Notes: a model not told the origin generated them from the sequence alone. A DNA stretch of 64,000 bases from Pedobacter sp. (GCA_008015505.1 SSFR01000007.1:147800-211799); one strand, 5' to 3'; shown: positions 42,022 through 51,488, counted from the first letter of the stretch. Numbers and translations are program-made.

Positions 42022-44589
42022 ATGAATCGCAGTTTATTTATTTTATTTCTATTTATTTCAAGTACTACTACGAGCTTGGCTCAATTTGGTCGCTCTGGCC
42101 ACATAAACGGTATTAAAAGTTCAAGAGGTGATGATTTTAGTTATCTGAATCCCAAAGAATATATGATTGCAGGTATCACCGTTAGTGGAGTTCAATTTCT
42201 TGATAAAGATGCACTCATTACAATCTCCAAATTGACCAGGGGTGAGCGGATTATGGTTCCTGGAGATGCAACAGCTGGAGCAATAAAAAATCTTTGGGCG
42301 CAGGATTTATTAGATGATGTGAAATTAAATATCACTCAAATTAAGGGGGATTCGATTTATTTTGATATCGCCGTTGTAGAGCGTCCTCGATTGACACGTA
42401 TCGATATTCAAGGTTTGCGAAAGGGGCAGGCAGACGATATACGTAGTAAGTTGGATAGTAAAAAAGGGAGAATTGTTAATCAAAATTTACTTAATACCAT
42501 CACCGCTACAGTTAAAAAGCACTTTAATGAAAAAGGGTATTTAAATACTGATGTGACCATTACACAAGCAAAAGATAATGATACTAAGGAGCCTAATAAT
42601 GTGATTCTGACTGTGGCGGTTGATAAGCATCGTCGGACGATTGTCCACCGGATTACTTTTGAAGGTAATCACCAATTTACGGATGGTCAATTGCGTGGAT
42701 TCTTGAAAAAAACTAAACAACAAGCATTTTATCGAATCTTTGGTCCAGGAAAGTTTGTCCAAAATAAATATGATGAAAGTAAACAGGCGCTGGTCTCGAA
42801 AATGCAAGAACGGGGATATAAGGATGCCGAAATACTGCAAGATTCGATCACACGATTCAATGATAAATCGGTAAATATTCATCTTAAAATACATGAGGGA
42901 CCAAAATATTTTTTTGGAAACATCACCTGGGCTGGAAATGCGAAGTATTCTACCAAAGTTTTGCATCAGCTATTAGGAGTAGAGAAAGGAGAGGTGTTTA
43001 GTGATCAACGATTGAATAGGAGGTTAAATAGCAGTCCTAATGGAGATGACATCTCTTCCTTGTATATGAATGATGGTTATCTCACTTTTAATATTGACCC
43101 GGTTCAGACTAAAGTGTATGGTGATACGATTGATTTGGAGTTGCGTATTTATGAGGGGCCGCAATATACCATCAGTAAAGTTATTGTAAAGGGAAATGAG
43201 TTGACCAATGATAAAGTTATTTTGAGGGAGATTCGTACCAAGCCGGGACAAAAATTTTCCAAGGAAGCTATTATTCGAAGTGTTCGTGAGATTGCAGCCC
43301 TTAAAAACTTCGATGATCAAAAAACAGATCCTAGGCCAATCAATATTAATCCGAATGAGGGTACGGTAGATATTGAGTACAATGTGGTAGAAAAACCCTC
43401 TGATCAAATTGAATTATCTGGGGGGTTTGGTGGTAATCGTGTCGTTGGAACATTGGGGCTAACATTCAATAATTTTTCTACACGCAATCTATTTAATGGC
43501 AAAGCCTGGAGACCTGTACCCAAGGGGGATGGACAAACTTTGAGTATTCGTGGGCAAACTAATGGCAAATACTATCACTCATTCAATCTTTCATTTTCGG
43601 AGCCTTGGCTTGGTGGAAAAAAACCTATTTATTTTGGAGCTAATGCATACACATCTGTACAATCAAATGGGCTAGCTTCGGGTGATCCGGGAGTACAGCG
43701 TATTCGCATGAGTGGTGTTAGCTTTAGTTTGGGTAAGCGGTTAAAATTTCCAGATGACTATTTTCAAGCAAATACCACTTTAGAGATGAAACAGTATAAT
43801 ATGACCAATTATACAGGCTTCTTACTGGCTAATGGTATTGCCTATAATATCAACCTGACTCAGCAGATCAGTCGTAACTCGACTGATGCACCTATATATC
43901 CAACTTCGGGCTCTAATCTTAGGCTTACTTTACAGGCAACACCCCCTTACTCACTATTGAATAATGTGGACTATTTAACTGCTTCTGATCAGGATAAATA
44001 TCGATTTACGGAATATTATAAATGGAAGTTTGAATCACAATGGTTTCAAAAGATTTATGGCAAACTTGTGTTGAAGACTCAAGCGCAGTTTGGTTTCTTG
44101 GGTTATTATAACAGTGCAGTAGGGCAGTCTGCTTTTGAACGTTTTAAGTTGGGAGGAGATGGGATGCAAGGCTTTGACTTTTTTCAAGGTGCAGAAGTAA
44201 TCAGTATGCGGGGGTATCCCAATAATGCAGTTATTCCAGTGGAAGCAGCTAATCCAAGTGTGGCGCTACAGTCCGGTAGTCCCATATTTAATAAATATGT
44301 AATAGAATTGCGTCATCCAATTACTATGAGCCAGCAGGCGACTATATTCGTATTGGCTTTTGCTGAAGGGGGAAATACTTGGAGTGCGGTTAAGGATTTT
44401 AATCCATTTAATGTGAGGAGATCGGTGGGAGTTGGAGCTCGTGTATTTTTACCTATCTTCGGATTGTTAGGCGTAGATTGGGGCTATGGTTTTGATAAGA
44501 TTAATAGCTCAACAACATGGGCTTCGCAATCTTCTGGCTGGAATTTTCACTTTAGTATAGGGCAATCGTTGAATGGAGGATTTAACTAA
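42022..44589 (+). CDS. bamA: Outer-membrane protein assembly factor BamA
   Basis: BamA folds beta-barrel proteins into the outer membrane. The 855-aa product has a signal peptide (MNRSLFILFLFISSTTTSLA). A POTRA series follows (about 48-455; for example VSGVQFLDKDALITISKL, RIDIQGLRKGQADDIRSKL, RITFEGNHQFTDGQLRGFL, ITWAGNAKYSTKVLHQLLG, and KVIVKGNELTNDKVILREI). The Omp85 barrel domain runs to the end (IELSGGFGGNRVVGTLGLTF and the KFKLGGDGMQGFDFFQGAEV-type stretch). The length and order are normal for Bacteroidota. It is followed by two ompH genes. Confidence 0.97.
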   Translation: MNRSLFILFLFISSTTTSLAQFGRSGHINGIKSSRGDDFSYLNPKEYMIAGITVSGVQFLDKDALITISKLTRGERIMVPGDATAGAIKNLWAQDLLDDVKLNITQIKGDSIYFDIAVVERPRLTRIDIQGLRKGQADDIRSKLDSKKGRIVNQNLLNTITATVKKHFNEKGYLNTDVTITQAKDNDTKEPNNVILTVAVDKHRRTIVHRITFEGNHQFTDGQLRGFLKKTKQQAFYRIFGPGKFVQNKYDESKQALVSKMQERGYKDAEILQDSITRFNDKSVNIHLKIHEGPKYFFGNITWAGNAKYSTKVLHQLLGVEKGEVFSDQRLNRRLNSSPNGDDISSLYMNDGYLTFNIDPVQTKVYGDTIDLELRIYEGPQYTISKVIVKGNELTNDKVILREIRTKPGQKFSKEAIIRSVREIAALKNFDDQKTDPRPININPNEGTVDIEYNVVEKPSDQIELSGGFGGNRVVGTLGLTFNNFSTRNLFNGKAWRPVPKGDGQTLSIRGQTNGKYYHSFNLSFSEPWLGGKKPIYFGANAYTSVQSNGLASGDPGVQRIRMSGVSFSLGKRLKFPDDYFQANTTLEMKQYNMTNYTGFLLANGIAYNINLTQQISRNSTDAPIYPTSGSNLRLTLQATPPYSLLNNVDYLTASDQDKYRFTEYYKWKFESQWFQKIYGKLVLKTQAQFGFLGYYNSAVGQSAFERFKLGGDGMQGFDFFQGAEVISMRGYPNNAVIPVEAANPSVALQSGSPIFNKYVIELRHPITMSQQATIFVLAFAEGGNTWSAVKDFNPFNVRRSVGVGARVFLPIFGLLGVDWGYGFDKINSSTTWASQSSGWNFHFSIGQSLNGGFN

Positions 44590-44685
44590 AAAAGTCTTAC
44601 GATGAATGGTTCTCCTCAAAGGAGAGGGCTAGGTAATTTATATTTTCTTTGTTTCAATTGTAAGATAAAAAAGAGATCAATATAT

Positions 44686-45294
44686 ATGATGAAAGATAAA
44701 TTTATTGAAAACAATGCTTTTGATATTGTCGCCGAACTAGGTTCAGAGCATGTACAAAAGCGTTCTATATTCATTTTCATCTTTTTGATTTTCACTTCGG
44801 TCAATACGTTTGCACAACGTTTCGCTTATGTAGATAGCGATTATATTTTAAAGTATATTCCTGAATATGCTGCTGCCCAGAAACAGCTAGATGTTCTATC
44901 TGCTCAATGGCAAAAGGAGATAGATACCCGATTTGCAGAGGTTGAGAAGTTATCTTTGGCTTATCAGGCGGACCAGGTTCTATTGACGGAAGAGATGCGT
45001 AAACAGCGCGAGGGCGAGATCAAAGAAAAGGAGGATGCTGTTAAAGAGTATCAGCGACTGAAATTTGGATTTGAAGGGGAGTTATTTAAGCAGCGGGGTA
45101 AATTAATAAAACCGATTCAGGACCGTGTAGCCAAGGCTATACAAACGATGGCAGATGCTTTACAATTGGATATGGTTTTTGATAAAAATAGTGAGGTTAC
45201 CTTTTTATATGCCAACCCGAGATTGGATAAGAGTAATGATGTGGTCACTCGCTTAGGTTATAAACCAGGGGATTTATCCAAGAAAAAGCAATAA
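44686..45294 (+). CDS. OmpH/Skp-family periplasmic chaperone, copy 1
   Basis: The Skp-like protein has a hydrophobic export segment (RSIFIFIFLIFTSVNTFAQ), RFAYVDSDYILKYIPEYAAA and a long charged helical middle with QKEIDTRFAEVEKLSLAYQ. The closing strand TVYDKN-like region reads MVFDKNSEVTFLYANPRLDK. Start choice is uncertain. The reading frame opens at 44602, and MM at 44686/44689 leaves about 25 polar residues before the signal core, which is longer than usual. The next gene (45336) is its paralogue. Confidence 0.88.
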   Translation: MMKDKFIENNAFDIVAELGSEHVQKRSIFIFIFLIFTSVNTFAQRFAYVDSDYILKYIPEYAAAQKQLDVLSAQWQKEIDTRFAEVEKLSLAYQADQVLLTEEMRKQREGEIKEKEDAVKEYQRLKFGFEGELFKQRGKLIKPIQDRVAKAIQTMADALQLDMVFDKNSEVTFLYANPRLDKSNDVVTRLGYKPGDLSKKKQ

Positions 45295-45335
45295 ATTAGA
45301 AGCCTGAATCGTAAACAGAAAAAACGGATACAAAA

Positions 45336-45935
45336 ATGAAAAAATCAATTAAAGCTGCATTGGTGGGACTTGGTTTGGTTAAAGCTGCCTTGATGGTGTT
45401 TGGATTAGTGATGGTGGGTAATATGGCAAGTGCACAACAAAAGTTGGGACATATCAATTCTAGTGAACTGTTACAGGCGATGCCTGAAATGAAGGTGGCT
45501 GATGCTAATTTCCAGACTTTTGCTAAAGGCAAACAAACGGCATTGGAGCAGATGGATAGTGAACGTCAAAAAAAGATTGTTCAATATCAAGAGAAAATGA
45601 AAACAGTAAGCGAAGCCAATAAAGAGGCTGTAGGGAAAGAGTTGGAGGCCTTGGCTAAAGAAATACAAGACATGGAGAAACGTATCACCGATACGCAGCA
45701 GAAATCTCAAGAAGAGCTGACGGCTAAGCGTAGTGAATTGTATTCGCCTATTTTTAAAAAGGCAGAAGATGCGGTGAAAGCAGTAGCCAAAGAAAAAGGA
45801 TATGCCTACGTATTTGATATTTCGCAGCCAGGTGTAGTTTACTTTGAAAGTAGTGAGGATCTACTAGCAGCTGCTAAAGTTAAGCTAGGAATCTCTGCTA
45901 CTACGACCACAGAGATTCCTAAGGGTAAAAAGTAG
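45336..45935 (+). CDS. OmpH/Skp-family periplasmic chaperone, copy 2
   Basis: The 199-aa Skp-like chaperone has a signal region (LMVFGLVMVGNMASAQ), KLGHINSSELLQAMPEMKV, a long coiled-coil with KGKQTALEQMDSERQKKIV, and the closing YAYVFDISQPGVVYFESSED. Skp-type trimers hold unfolded outer-membrane proteins in the periplasm for BamA. Tandem Skp genes after bamA are typical of the phylum. The end is a small hydrophilic tail TTTTEIPKGKK. Confidence 0.93.
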   Translation: MKKSIKAALVGLGLVKAALMVFGLVMVGNMASAQQKLGHINSSELLQAMPEMKVADANFQTFAKGKQTALEQMDSERQKKIVQYQEKMKTVSEANKEAVGKELEALAKEIQDMEKRITDTQQKSQEELTAKRSELYSPIFKKAEDAVKAVAKEKGYAYVFDISQPGVVYFESSEDLLAAAKVKLGISATTTTEIPKGKK

Positions 45936-45953
45936 TAATGGACTTACCCTTAA

Positions 45954-45974
45954 CCCCTCTCCGAAGGAGAGGGG
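45954..45974. repeat. Short GC-rich hairpin CCCCTCTCC-gaa-GGAGAGGGG
   Basis: A perfect 9-bp stem with a 3-nt loop lies 19 bp after ompH copy 2, without a T-run. A weaker relative, TCTCC-tcaaa-GGAGA, lies at about 44611-44625. It could be a dispersed repeat remnant or a weak transcript-end hairpin. Confidence 0.5.
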
Positions 45975-46070
45975 GGATGTACTTCCTACTCTACTGCTTA
46001 CAAGCTAATTTCATTATATATCTTAATTTTTAATGCGAAAAACATGGATGGGTTTCGCATTTTCTTATGA

Positions 46071-46226
46071 GCCGATTTAAAGTTTATTTTAAGAAATAAT
46101 TATCGGTTGTTTTTGAGCGAAATAAGGCGGATTTTGGAGCAATAGTGGGAGACTATTGCGAAAAATCCAACGAAATTGCAGTCAAAAAGAACCAAAAGAA
46201 TGAAATAAAATAAACTTTAGATCGGC
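46071..46226. repeat. Long imperfect palindrome before murI
   Basis: This 156-bp element has ends GCCGATTTAAAGTTTATTTT and, in complement, GCCGATCTAAAGTTTATTTT. The arms stay largely complementary to a perfect inner hairpin GCAATAGT-gggag-ACTATTGC. The murI ATG (46242) is 16 bp after the right end. A related, longer element lies at 51952-52166 in front of the apbE gene. Shared core words include TTTTTGAGCGAAAT and AAATTGCAG followed by CAAAAAG. Confidence 0.85.
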
Positions 46227-46241
46227 TATTTATTTATTTGA

Positions 46242-47051
46242 ATGAGTTCATCTCTTCCCGTAGGTATTTTTGATTCAGGTATTGGAGGTTTAACTGTAGC
46301 AAGTGCCATTCACAAACTATTACCTAATGAGCAGCTGATTTATTTTGGTGATACGGCACACTTACCTTATGGTGAAAAATCGCCAGAAGCTATTAAATAC
46401 TATAGTTTAAAGATTGCCAAGTTCTTAGCAGATAAAAAGTGTAAGATCATTGTTATTGCTTGCCATACAGCCTCATCCCAGGCTTATGAAGATTTGGTAG
46501 AGTTTTTAGGAGATAAGATACCTATTGTGAATATGATTGACCCTGTAGTAGAAAAAATTATTGCGGAAAATCAATACAAAAGAATAGGAGTTATTGGAAC
46601 TAAGTCAACTATTCAGGCAAACCTGTATCAAACTAAGATACAAGCTCTCAATGCTCAAATGGAAGTGATTCCTCTAGCAACTCCTTTATTAGCAAAGATG
46701 ATTGAAGAGGGTTTTTTTAATCATCAAATTAGTCAGGCAGTGATTCATTCTTATTTATCATCGCCCAAGTTGAAAAAGATTGACAGCTTGATTTTGGCTT
46801 GCACACATTATCCATTGATTGAGGCAGAAATTCGTGACTTTTATAAGGATCAAGTGGCTATTGTAGATCCGGCAGAAATTGTGGCTGACTATGTTAAATC
46901 GCGTTTGCAAACATTTGAGTTGCTGTCTGACACGGAGCCAAAACGCCATCAATTTTTTGTTTCTGATTATACACCTTCATTTGAAAAAAGTACGCAGGTG
47001 TTCTTTGGACAAAAGATTCATCTTAGTCATAAAAATATTTGGGGTCAATAA
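46242..47051 (+). CDS. murI: Glutamate racemase
   Basis: MurI makes D-glutamate for peptidoglycan. The 269-aa product has IFDSGIGGLTVASAI, YFGDTAHLPYGEKSPEAI, the first catalytic Cys in VIACHTASS and the second in LILACTHYPLIE. The length is normal. It is preceded immediately by a long hairpin element. The next gene, the PurF-type amidotransferase, begins 28 bp after the stop. Confidence 0.96.
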   Translation: MSSSLPVGIFDSGIGGLTVASAIHKLLPNEQLIYFGDTAHLPYGEKSPEAIKYYSLKIAKFLADKKCKIIVIACHTASSQAYEDLVEFLGDKIPIVNMIDPVVEKIIAENQYKRIGVIGTKSTIQANLYQTKIQALNAQMEVIPLATPLLAKMIEEGFFNHQISQAVIHSYLSSPKLKKIDSLILACTHYPLIEAEIRDFYKDQVAIVDPAEIVADYVKSRLQTFELLSDTEPKRHQFFVSDYTPSFEKSTQVFFGQKIHLSHKNIWGQ

Positions 47052-47079
47052 TAAAAAATGCCATTCATAATACTAACCA

Positions 47080-48984
47080 ATGAGTGATTCCATTAAACAT
47101 GAGTGCGGTATTGCACTTGTCCGCCTTTTAAAGCCTTTGTCTTATTATCATCAAAAATATGGAACAGCACTCTATGGCTTAGACAAGCTCTATCTCTTGA
47201 TGGAGAAACAGCATAACCGTGGGCAAGATGGGGCAGGGATTGCTGCAATTAAGTTAGATATGCAGCCAGGTATGCCATATATCAATCGATATCGTGCTGT
47301 GGGAGCTAAGGCAGTTGCTGAGCTATTTGAATATGTACAGCGTCAGTTTGTAACGCTCTGGAAAGAAAATGCGGAGCGAATGAACGATATGGATTGGCTC
47401 AAGCAAAATACGAGCTTCACCGGAGAAGTATTGATGGGACATTTACGTTATGGCACTCATGGGGAGAATAGGATAGAGAACTGCCATCCATTTTTACGAC
47501 AAAATAATTGGATGACTCGTAATCTAGTTATTGCAGGTAATTTCAACATGACTAATGTGGATGAGTTATTACAACAGTTATATGAACTTGGTCAACATCC
47601 AAAAGGGCAGGCTGATACAGTCACTGTTCTCGAAAAAATAGGTCATTTTCTGGATACTGAAAATCAGGAACTTTTTGATCAATTCAAATCTGAAGGATAT
47701 TCTAATATTCAAATTAGTCATCAAATTGCTGAACAGCTGGATGTGGTTAAAATACTTCGTCGTTCTGCTAAAACCTGGGATGGAGGCTATACCATTACAG
47801 GCGTCTTGGGTCATGGGGATGCTTTTGTGATGAGGGATCCGGTAGGTATTCGTCCTGCATTTTATTATCAGGATTCGGAGGTTGTAGTGGTTACATCGGA
47901 GCGTCCGGCTATCCAAACGGCTTTTAATGTGCCTTTTGATCATATTAAAGAGATTCAGCCAGGGCATGCATTAATTATTAAAAAAAATGGACTACTGAGC
48001 GAGCAACAGTTTTCTGAACCTATGCAGCAGCAGTCATGTTCATTTGAACGAATTTATTTTTCGCGTGGAAGTGATGCTGAAATCTATCGTGAACGGAAGG
48101 AATTAGGCCGATTACTCTGTGAGCAGGTGCTGGATGCAGTTGACCACGATTTGGAAAATACAGTTTTTTCGCATATCCCCAACACAGCAGAAATCGCTTT
48201 TTACGGCTTGTCGGAAGGTATTCATGCTTATATTAAAAAAGTACAGAAAGAGGCGTTGCTTTGCTACACAGATCAACTGGCTGATTCGATTGAACTTGAT
48301 CGTGTTTTGGATATGACACCAAGGATCGAAAAAATAGCTGTTAAAGATGTTAAACTTCGAACCTTTATTACACAAGATGCTGACCGAAAAGACTTAGTTG
48401 CTCATGTATATGATACGACCTATGGTTTGATTAGAAATGGGGTGGATACCCTGGTTGTTTTAGATGATTCCATTGTTCGTGGAACTACGCTAAAGCAAAG
48501 CATTTTGAAAATATTAGATCGGTTGGGTCCTAAACGTATTCTTGTGGTTTCGTCGGCGCCTCAAATCCGTTACCCAGATTGCTATGGAATTGATATGTCG
48601 CGAATGGCTGAGTTTGTAGCTTTTGAAGCTGCAATTTCTCTGCTTAAAGAAAGAGGGCAGGAACAGGTTATTCAGGAGGTATATCAAAATTGTGTGCATG
48701 CTGTCCATTTGGGGAGTAAGCAGACAAAGAATTATGTTCAGCAGATCTATCAATCTTTTACAGATCAAGAAATAGCCGACCGGATAGCTGAAATGATCAG
48801 TCCAAAAGGAATAAAGGCGAAGGTTCAAGTGATTTATCAGTCTATAGTTGACCTGCATCGAGCTTGTCCAAAACACACAGGTGATTGGTATTTTTCAGGT
48901 AACTACCCCACACTAGGAGGTAATAAAGTGGCCAACAGGGCTTTTATGAATTGGGTAGAAGGTAAAGATCAGCGGGCGTATTAA
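47080..48984 (+). CDS. Amidophosphoribosyltransferase, long type
   Basis: The 634-aa class II glutamine amidotransferase has the catalytic Cys at residue 9 after a short propeptide (MSDSIKHECGIALVRL), the QHNRGQDGAGIAAIK segment, an N-terminal Ntn domain and a C-terminal phosphoribosyltransferase domain with the PRPP motif VVLDDSIVRGTTL. PurF transfers glutamine amide to PRPP in the first step of purine synthesis. It is much longer than the usual 470-510 aa, with insertions and a C-terminal tail, so it is a separate subtype (often a second copy in this phylum). Its exact role relative to a canonical PurF elsewhere is uncertain. Confidence 0.88.
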   Translation: MSDSIKHECGIALVRLLKPLSYYHQKYGTALYGLDKLYLLMEKQHNRGQDGAGIAAIKLDMQPGMPYINRYRAVGAKAVAELFEYVQRQFVTLWKENAERMNDMDWLKQNTSFTGEVLMGHLRYGTHGENRIENCHPFLRQNNWMTRNLVIAGNFNMTNVDELLQQLYELGQHPKGQADTVTVLEKIGHFLDTENQELFDQFKSEGYSNIQISHQIAEQLDVVKILRRSAKTWDGGYTITGVLGHGDAFVMRDPVGIRPAFYYQDSEVVVVTSERPAIQTAFNVPFDHIKEIQPGHALIIKKNGLLSEQQFSEPMQQQSCSFERIYFSRGSDAEIYRERKELGRLLCEQVLDAVDHDLENTVFSHIPNTAEIAFYGLSEGIHAYIKKVQKEALLCYTDQLADSIELDRVLDMTPRIEKIAVKDVKLRTFITQDADRKDLVAHVYDTTYGLIRNGVDTLVVLDDSIVRGTTLKQSILKILDRLGPKRILVVSSAPQIRYPDCYGIDMSRMAEFVAFEAAISLLKERGQEQVIQEVYQNCVHAVHLGSKQTKNYVQQIYQSFTDQEIADRIAEMISPKGIKAKVQVIYQSIVDLHRACPKHTGDWYFSGNYPTLGGNKVANRAFMNWVEGKDQRAY

Positions 48985-49053
48985 GTGGGATTATTTGTCT
49001 TTTTAGGCAAGGAGCTTTTGTTGGTAAATTGAAGGTTTCGACATCAATTCGAT

Positions 49054-49491
49054 TTATTTCTTTAATGAGAATATTCCTGTTAGTAATTCATTGTTAAATG
49101 CTCCAATGGTAGTACTATTAAGCATTTTGTAAATATTATTTCTTATTTCTTTAAACTGATTGTGTAAAGGGCAAGGATTTATTTCTGAACACGCCTTCAA
49201 ACCTAACCCACAATCTTTAAATAAACTATCACCATCGACAGCTTCTACAATATCGCTCAGTGGTCGACTAAGTGACGATTCATCTAAATAAAAGCCACCA
49301 TGAGGCCCTTTGAAAGATTGGATAATTCCTTTACGACTTAAGTCCTGCAAAATTTTTGCTAAAAACGGCTCAGGGGAACTTATTCCATTAGCAATTTCTT
49401 TTATTCCAATACGATTTCCATTAGCTGTTTTATGTGCGATAAAAAATACGGCCCTTATTCCGTATTCACAGGTCTTTGAAAAGATTGCCAT
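49054..49491 (-). CDS. Rrf2-family iron-sulfur regulator, NsrR-like
   Basis: The 145-aa winged-helix protein starts MAIFSKTCEYGIRAVFFIAH and has the Rrf2 helix pattern IKEIANGISSPEPFLAKILQ. Three cysteines, C94, C101 and C107 (KDCGLGLKACSEINPCPLH), are where NsrR/IscR ligate an Fe-S cluster. It is divergent from the flavohaemoglobin gene (106 bp), the classic layout of an NO-sensing repressor and its target. An IscR-type role is the alternative, but no isc or suf genes are nearby. Confidence 0.88.
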   Translation of the reverse strand: MAIFSKTCEYGIRAVFFIAHKTANGNRIGIKEIANGISSPEPFLAKILQDLSRKGIIQSFKGPHGGFYLDESSLSRPLSDIVEAVDGDSLFKDCGLGLKACSEINPCPLHNQFKEIRNNIYKMLNSTTIGAFNNELLTGIFSLKK

Positions 49492-49551
49492 ACCTGTAAA
49501 GCTAATGATTAATAATAGAAGATAAAAAAGTACTTTATTAAAAGTAAATTC

Positions 49552-49559
49552 TATATTTG
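49552..49559 (+). promoter_or_regulatory. -7 box TATATTTG before hmp, with nearby palindrome
   Basis: An exact TAnnTTTG element lies 38 bp before the hmp ATG. A perfect 10-bp palindrome AAAGTACTTT lies at 49527-49536, about where a repressor could block the -33 region. It is a candidate operator for the divergent NsrR-like protein. Confidence 0.45.
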
Positions 49560-49597
49560 TGTAAATAAAAGATAAAAAGGTATTAATATCATTTTAA

Positions 49598-50818
49598 ATG
49601 ATGACTACAGCGCAAAAAAAATGGATCACAGCTACTGTTCCAGTATTGAAAGAGCATGGTGTGTTACTCACTACACACTTTTATGAACGGATGTTTAAAT
49701 ACAACCCTGAACTAAAAAACCTATTCAATATGGGAAACCAGCGAAGTGGGAAACAACAAACAGCTTTAGCGATGAGTGTACTTGCATATGCAGAAAATAT
49801 TGCGAATCCATCTGTTTTAGGTTCGGCTGTGAATCAGATAGGGCACAAGCATGTTAGTTTGAATGTACAGCCTGCGCAATATTTACTCGTAGGTCATCAT
49901 TTAATAGCTTCTATTAAGGAAGTATTAGGCGATACTGCAACACCCGAAATTATAGACGCTTGGGAAGCAGCTTATGGTCAATTGGCAAAATTGATGTCGG
50001 AACATGAAGCCACTTTATACAAAAAACAAATTGCTAAACCCCATGGTTGGAGCGGTTGGCGCTCATTTAAGGTGGGTAAGAAAGTGTTAGAATCGATAGA
50101 AATCACATCCTTCTATTTATACCCTATGGATGGTGAAAAAGTACCTCTGCATATACCTGGTCAATATATTAGTGTCCAAGTGTTTTTGCCAGAGTTACAG
50201 TTAAAGCAAGCTAGGCAGTATAGTATTTCTAGTGCGCCCAATAATGAATATTATCGTATCTCTATTAAGAGAGAAAAAGGAGCAACAGATATTGATGCTG
50301 ATGGATTAATTAGCAACTATTTTCACGATTGTGTTAACGAAGGCGATCTGGTTGATTTAACTCCCCCTGCTGGAACCTTTGTTTTGCCTGCGGAATTTCA
50401 AGCCCCACTCATGTTAATTAGTGGGGGTGTGGGTTTAACCCCATTGATAAGCATCTTACAAAGTTTGATTGATAAAAATCATCCGCAACCCATTACTTGG
50501 CTTCATGGCTGTAGAAATCGATTTGTTCACGCATTTAAAGATTATATCGATTATATAGCGGAGCAGAATGTTGCTTTCGAGAAATATGTTTTCTATAACA
50601 CGGCGACCGAAGAGGACTTGCAAGAAGGGGCTTTTGATGGATACTTGGATATTAATAGGTTACCACTCTCTTTTGTATTTTATCCAGATACTCACTATTT
50701 TATTTGCGGACCAGCTGTTTTTATTCAGAAACAATATCAAGATTTACTCGCCAGAGGGGTTGATAGGTCTCGAATATTTTTTGAAGAATTTGGCCCGGGA
50801 GTGCTTCAATTGGATTGA
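49598..50818 (+). CDS. hmp: Flavohaemoglobin (nitric oxide dioxygenase)
   Basis: Hmp oxidises NO to nitrate using O2 and NAD(P)H. The 406-aa product has an N-terminal globin (1-145) with distal Y29 (HFYERMF), F43, Q53 and proximal H85 (IGHKHVSLNVQP). It then has a ferredoxin-reductase-type FAD domain (about 155-260, QARQYSISSAPN) and an NAD domain (about 265-406, LMLISGGVGLTPLISIL, and FICGPAVFIQKQ). The E. coli distal/proximal residue numbers are matched. Divergent neighbour is an NsrR-like regulator. All three catalytic domains appear intact. Confidence 0.96.
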   Translation: MMTTAQKKWITATVPVLKEHGVLLTTHFYERMFKYNPELKNLFNMGNQRSGKQQTALAMSVLAYAENIANPSVLGSAVNQIGHKHVSLNVQPAQYLLVGHHLIASIKEVLGDTATPEIIDAWEAAYGQLAKLMSEHEATLYKKQIAKPHGWSGWRSFKVGKKVLESIEITSFYLYPMDGEKVPLHIPGQYISVQVFLPELQLKQARQYSISSAPNNEYYRISIKREKGATDIDADGLISNYFHDCVNEGDLVDLTPPAGTFVLPAEFQAPLMLISGGVGLTPLISILQSLIDKNHPQPITWLHGCRNRFVHAFKDYIDYIAEQNVAFEKYVFYNTATEEDLQEGAFDGYLDINRLPLSFVFYPDTHYFICGPAVFIQKQYQDLLARGVDRSRIFFEEFGPGVLQLD

Positions 50819-51014
50819 TATTAGACAGCTCTGTAACATATAAGAATCACAGAATGATTTGGGCTGCAATCAGACTTGTTATGAAACATAGAAACTCAGG
50901 CTATCCACCATTTAGACGCACTACCCCTTTATGTCTTGATAAAATCATATGCTTTTTTTATATTTATATTTATAGAGAAATTTTATTTCTTTTTAGTTAA
51001 AATATAATTTAACT

Positions 51015-51488
51015 ATGGATAGGAAAAAGTTCATTGAGCTTGTCGGTATAGGGGCGGCGTCTGTTGCTATTTACACCTGCTTAGGGGCTTGTAAAAAAGA
51101 TTCTCCGGCCCCTTCTTCGGGTTCTACATCACCAACAACGCCAACGCCGTCACCTCCATCACCTCCTGAGCCACCCAATACTACGCTATTCACGGTTGAC
51201 TTATCTGACCCTGCTAATTCGGCTCTAAATACACCTGGAGGATATATCTACAAGCAAGGAGTGATTGTTGCTAGGGCTGTATCAGGAAGTTATATTGCTG
51301 TTTCTCAGGCGTGTACGCATGCTGGGTTTACGGTGAAATATGTGTCATCTCCATCTGAATTTCATTGTGATTTGCATGGTTCAAATTTTACGGAAAGTGG
51401 AGATGTAATTAATGGGCCGGCTTCGGTGTCTTTGACACAATATAATACTTCTTTAAGTGGGAATATATTGTCGATCAAGTCGTCATAA
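51015..51488 (+). CDS. Rieske [2Fe-2S] lipoprotein
   Basis: The 157-aa product begins MDRKKFIELVGIGAASVAIY and has a lipobox with lipidated C26 (CLGACKK). A Pro/Ser/Thr-rich linker (31-55) precedes a Rieske domain with the cluster ligands C100-T-H102 and C118-DL-H121. The first residues resemble a Tat-like or signal-anchor region, but no twin arginine is present. A cell-surface or periplasmic electron carrier is likely. The thioredoxin gene follows after 15 bp and ApbE after that, so this is a small redox cluster, though ApbE-dependent flavoprotein partners are not visible. Confidence 0.9.
   Translation: MDRKKFIELVGIGAASVAIYTCLGACKKDSPAPSSGSTSPTTPTPSPPSPPEPPNTTLFTVDLSDPANSALNTPGGYIYKQGVIVARAVSGSYIAVSQACTHAGFTVKYVSSPSEFHCDLHGSNFTESGDVINGPASVSLTQYNTSLSGNILSIKSS

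Noticed and set aside
46071..46226. A riboswitch in front of murI
   Set aside because: The structure is a long palindrome with a relative before an unrelated gene (apbE), and it matches no riboswitch core I know.
50815..51014. A 61-codon ORF between hmp and the Rieske gene
   Set aside because: It overlaps the hmp stop, is low in complexity at the end and has no ribosome-binding site or recognisable motif.
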